From Cupriavidus sp. P-10 (GTDB lineage: Bacteria; Pseudomonadota; Gammaproteobacteria; Burkholderiales; Burkholderiaceae): a DNA stretch of 64,000 nt. The notes under the pieces were generated by a model. That model was not told the origin of the DNA, made no database searches, and worked only from the letters and a program-made list of their open reading frames with translations. Shown piece after piece: positions 63,173-64,000 of this stretch (position 1 is the stretch's first letter; every line of letters begins with the position of its first letter). The DNA is taken from positions 868,001-932,000 of the forward strand of contig NZ_AP025170.1 of the NCBI RefSeq assembly GCF_003402535.2, read 5' to 3'. A program made the position numbers and the translations under genes.

Positions 63173-63313
63173 GTGGAACTGCTTGTTTTTTGGGCGACCA
63201 TGCTTGTCGCCTTCCTCCTCATGAAGCACGCTGGCTGCTTCAGCCAGCCTGTGCTCTATCCCGACTTCGACCATCCGTTCCGGTATTGGTGGGCACGGCG
63301 GTTGGGGCGGTAG
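63173..63313 (+). CDS. Possible 46-residue membrane microprotein
   Basis: From a GTG the frame reads VELLVFWATMLVAFLLMKHAGCF, a credible membrane helix, then SQPVLYPDFDHPFRYWWARRLGR, an aromatic and basic tail. A TATAAT lies 39 bp upstream and a hairpin just before the start. The ribosome site is poor; an internal ATG at 63200 would remove nine residues. Aromatic-rich composition unlike random GC-rich translation is the main support. Confidence 0.35.
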   Translation: MELLVFWATMLVAFLLMKHAGCFSQPVLYPDFDHPFRYWWARRLGR

Positions 63314-63476
63314 CCTGCCTCACCCCGTTCGCTGGAACGCCATGGCCGACGCGTCGGCGGCGGCGTCATGCGCGCCGCATCCCCGCTGACGCACGAGACG
63401 CCGCGAGGGTGGGAGCCTATCGAGACGCTAGAGGATCCACTTGCGCTGGCCTGAGCCGAGTTTCAGAAAGCAGGCA

Positions 63477-63512
63477 ACAAAAAACCCGGAGAGCGTGACG
63501 CTGTCCGGGTTT
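63477..63512 (-). terminator. Intrinsic terminator of tRNA-Thr
   Basis: AAACCCGGA...TCCGGGTTT with an inner AGCGT/ACGCT stem; on the minus strand it ends in a T-run. It starts 26 nt after the tRNA 3' end. Confidence 0.9.
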
Positions 63513-63537
63513 GCGTGGGCGATGCCCTGAATTCTTT

Positions 63538-63613
63538 TGGTGCCGAAGAGAGGAATCGAACCCCCGACCTTCTCATTACGAATGAGCTGCTCTACCGACT
63601 GAGCTACTTCGGC
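63538..63613 (-). tRNA. tRNA-Thr (anticodon CGU)
   Basis: A 76-nt tRNA with encoded CCA. Acceptor GCCGAAG pairs with CTTCGGC, discriminator A; the anticodon stem CTCAT...ATGAG encloses the CGT anticodon; T-arm GGGGGTTCGATTCC. It decodes ACG. Confidence 0.97.
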
Positions 63614-63644
63614 AACAAGTTCCGGTGAACTGGAACAGCCCGCA

Positions 63645-63673
63645 ATAGTAGCAGTGTTTTCTGGCCTTGTGAA
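63645..63673 (-). promoter_or_regulatory. Promoter of tRNA-Thr
   Basis: On the minus strand TTCACA (63673-63668), 17-bp spacer, TACTAT (63650-63645), about 32 bp before the mature 5' end. Confidence 0.75.
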
Positions 63674-63710
63674 GCCCTTTTGTGTCGCCCATGCCATCCG
63701 GCCGGGCCCA

Positions 63711-63743
63711 AAGAAAACAGGGCGCCCACCGGGCGCCCTGTCT
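63711..63743 (-). terminator. Intrinsic terminator of fbp
   Basis: CAGGGCGCCC / GGGCGCCCTG, a perfect 10-bp stem with a 3-nt loop, followed on the minus strand by TTTTCTTT; 21 bp after the fbp stop. Confidence 0.94.
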
Positions 63744-63761
63744 CAATGCCGTGTGCCGGAC

Positions 63762-64000
63762 TCAGGCCTTGCCTTCGGCTTCGAGGTGGTAGCGCGTGAC
63801 GCGCTCCACTTCGTTCTTGGAGCCCAGGATCACGGAGACGCGCTGGTGCAGCTTTTCGGGCTGCACGTCCATGATGCGGTGGTGGCCGTTGGTGGCGGCA
63901 CCGCCGGCCTGTTCGACCAGCATGGCCATCGGGTTGGCTTCGTACATCAGGCGCAGCTTGCCGGGTTTTTCCGGCTCGCGCTTGTCCCACGGGTACATGA
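63762..64000 (-). CDS. fbp: Class I fructose-1,6-bisphosphatase, C-terminal part
   Basis: The visible 79 residues are the C-terminal end of a class I FBPase: [33 protein letters not shown], where YPxD, the GKLRLxYE stretch (Lys for the 1-phosphate, Glu as a metal ligand) and NPMAxLVEQAGG are diagnostic. The tail [21 protein letters not shown] is also typical. The gene enters from the right edge, so the N-terminal catalytic half is not in view. The enzyme is needed for gluconeogenesis and, in autotrophs, the Calvin cycle. Confidence 0.95.
   Translation of the reverse strand, partial: MYPWDKREPEKPGKLRLMYEANPMAMLVEQAGGAATNGHHRIMDVQPEKLHQRVSVILGSKNEVERVTRYHLEAEGKA

Larger units (their letters stand above)
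63069..63537. other. Intergenic region between ppk2 and tRNA-Thr
   Basis: Holds a TATAAT at 63129-63134 without a good -35, a hairpin GGCCACC/GGGTGGCC at 63141-63165, the weak small frame at 63173-63313 and the tRNA-Thr terminator. Otherwise no supported gene is seen. Confidence 0.5.

Overview
This window is one contiguous, very GC-rich chromosomal segment from a betaproteobacterium of the Burkholderiales. Gene content and protein character (nic nicotinate cluster, PPK2, stand-alone SpoT behind gmk-rpoZ, Bug/TctC-type binding protein, LpxO, several MocR regulators) fit Cupriavidus (formerly Ralstonia eutropha group) best; this is an inference from recognised families, not a database match. 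No insertion sequence, phage gene, CRISPR array, rRNA operon or replication origin was seen. It reads as core and stable accessory chromosome.

Left part (1-15.6 kb): the 5' part of upp, then an essentially complete nicotinate degradation island. A NiaP-like permease (522-1922) lies downstream of a minus-strand nicC-nicA-nicB operon, and a divergent plus-strand nicE-nicD-nicX-nicF operon encodes the lower pathway to fumarate. Two regulators resemble the Pseudomonas putida pair: a TetR NicS-like gene, divergent from a separate full-length molybdopterin subunit gene (11750-14020), and a MarR NicR-like gene. The main oddity is that the molybdopterin half of the NicB fusion has lost its N-terminal segment and catalytic Glu, whereas the separate gene keeps them, so the catalytic and electron-transfer parts of NicB appear to be split between two genes. 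The nicC/nicE intergenic region carries two near-consensus sigma-70 promoters pointing outwards, each overlapped by the same 12-bp operator in opposite orientation.

Middle (15.6-31 kb): an EamA transporter, an SDR protein lacking the usual Tyr/Lys, methylglyoxal synthase, quinone oxidoreductase, a YkvA protein, a four-gene BMP-type nucleoside ABC importer, a pirin, and a four-gene osmoprotectant (OpuC/Osm type) ABC importer behind a consensus promoter and a leader of about 380 nt. A small HExxH protein, tRNA-Ser(UGA) and a glycine-zipper lipoprotein follow.

Housekeeping block (31-43 kb): minus-strand Ser/Thr kinase, PP2C phosphatase, rph, rdgB and hemW, divergent from yicC-gmk-rpoZ-spoT; then greB, tRNA-Arg(ACG), two small unknown genes and initiator tRNA-Met.

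Right part (43-64 kb): PKHD hydroxylase, two MocR/GntR-aminotransferase regulators, an AhpD-like protein, a DUF2252 remnant, LpxO, a PAS-PAS-GGDEF diguanylate cyclase, two flavoproteins, a DUF1415 protein, a methyltransferase, a FapA-like DUF342 protein, a 51-residue membrane protein, CapA, a covalent-flavin oxidase, PPK2, tRNA-Thr(CGU) and the 3' part of fbp.
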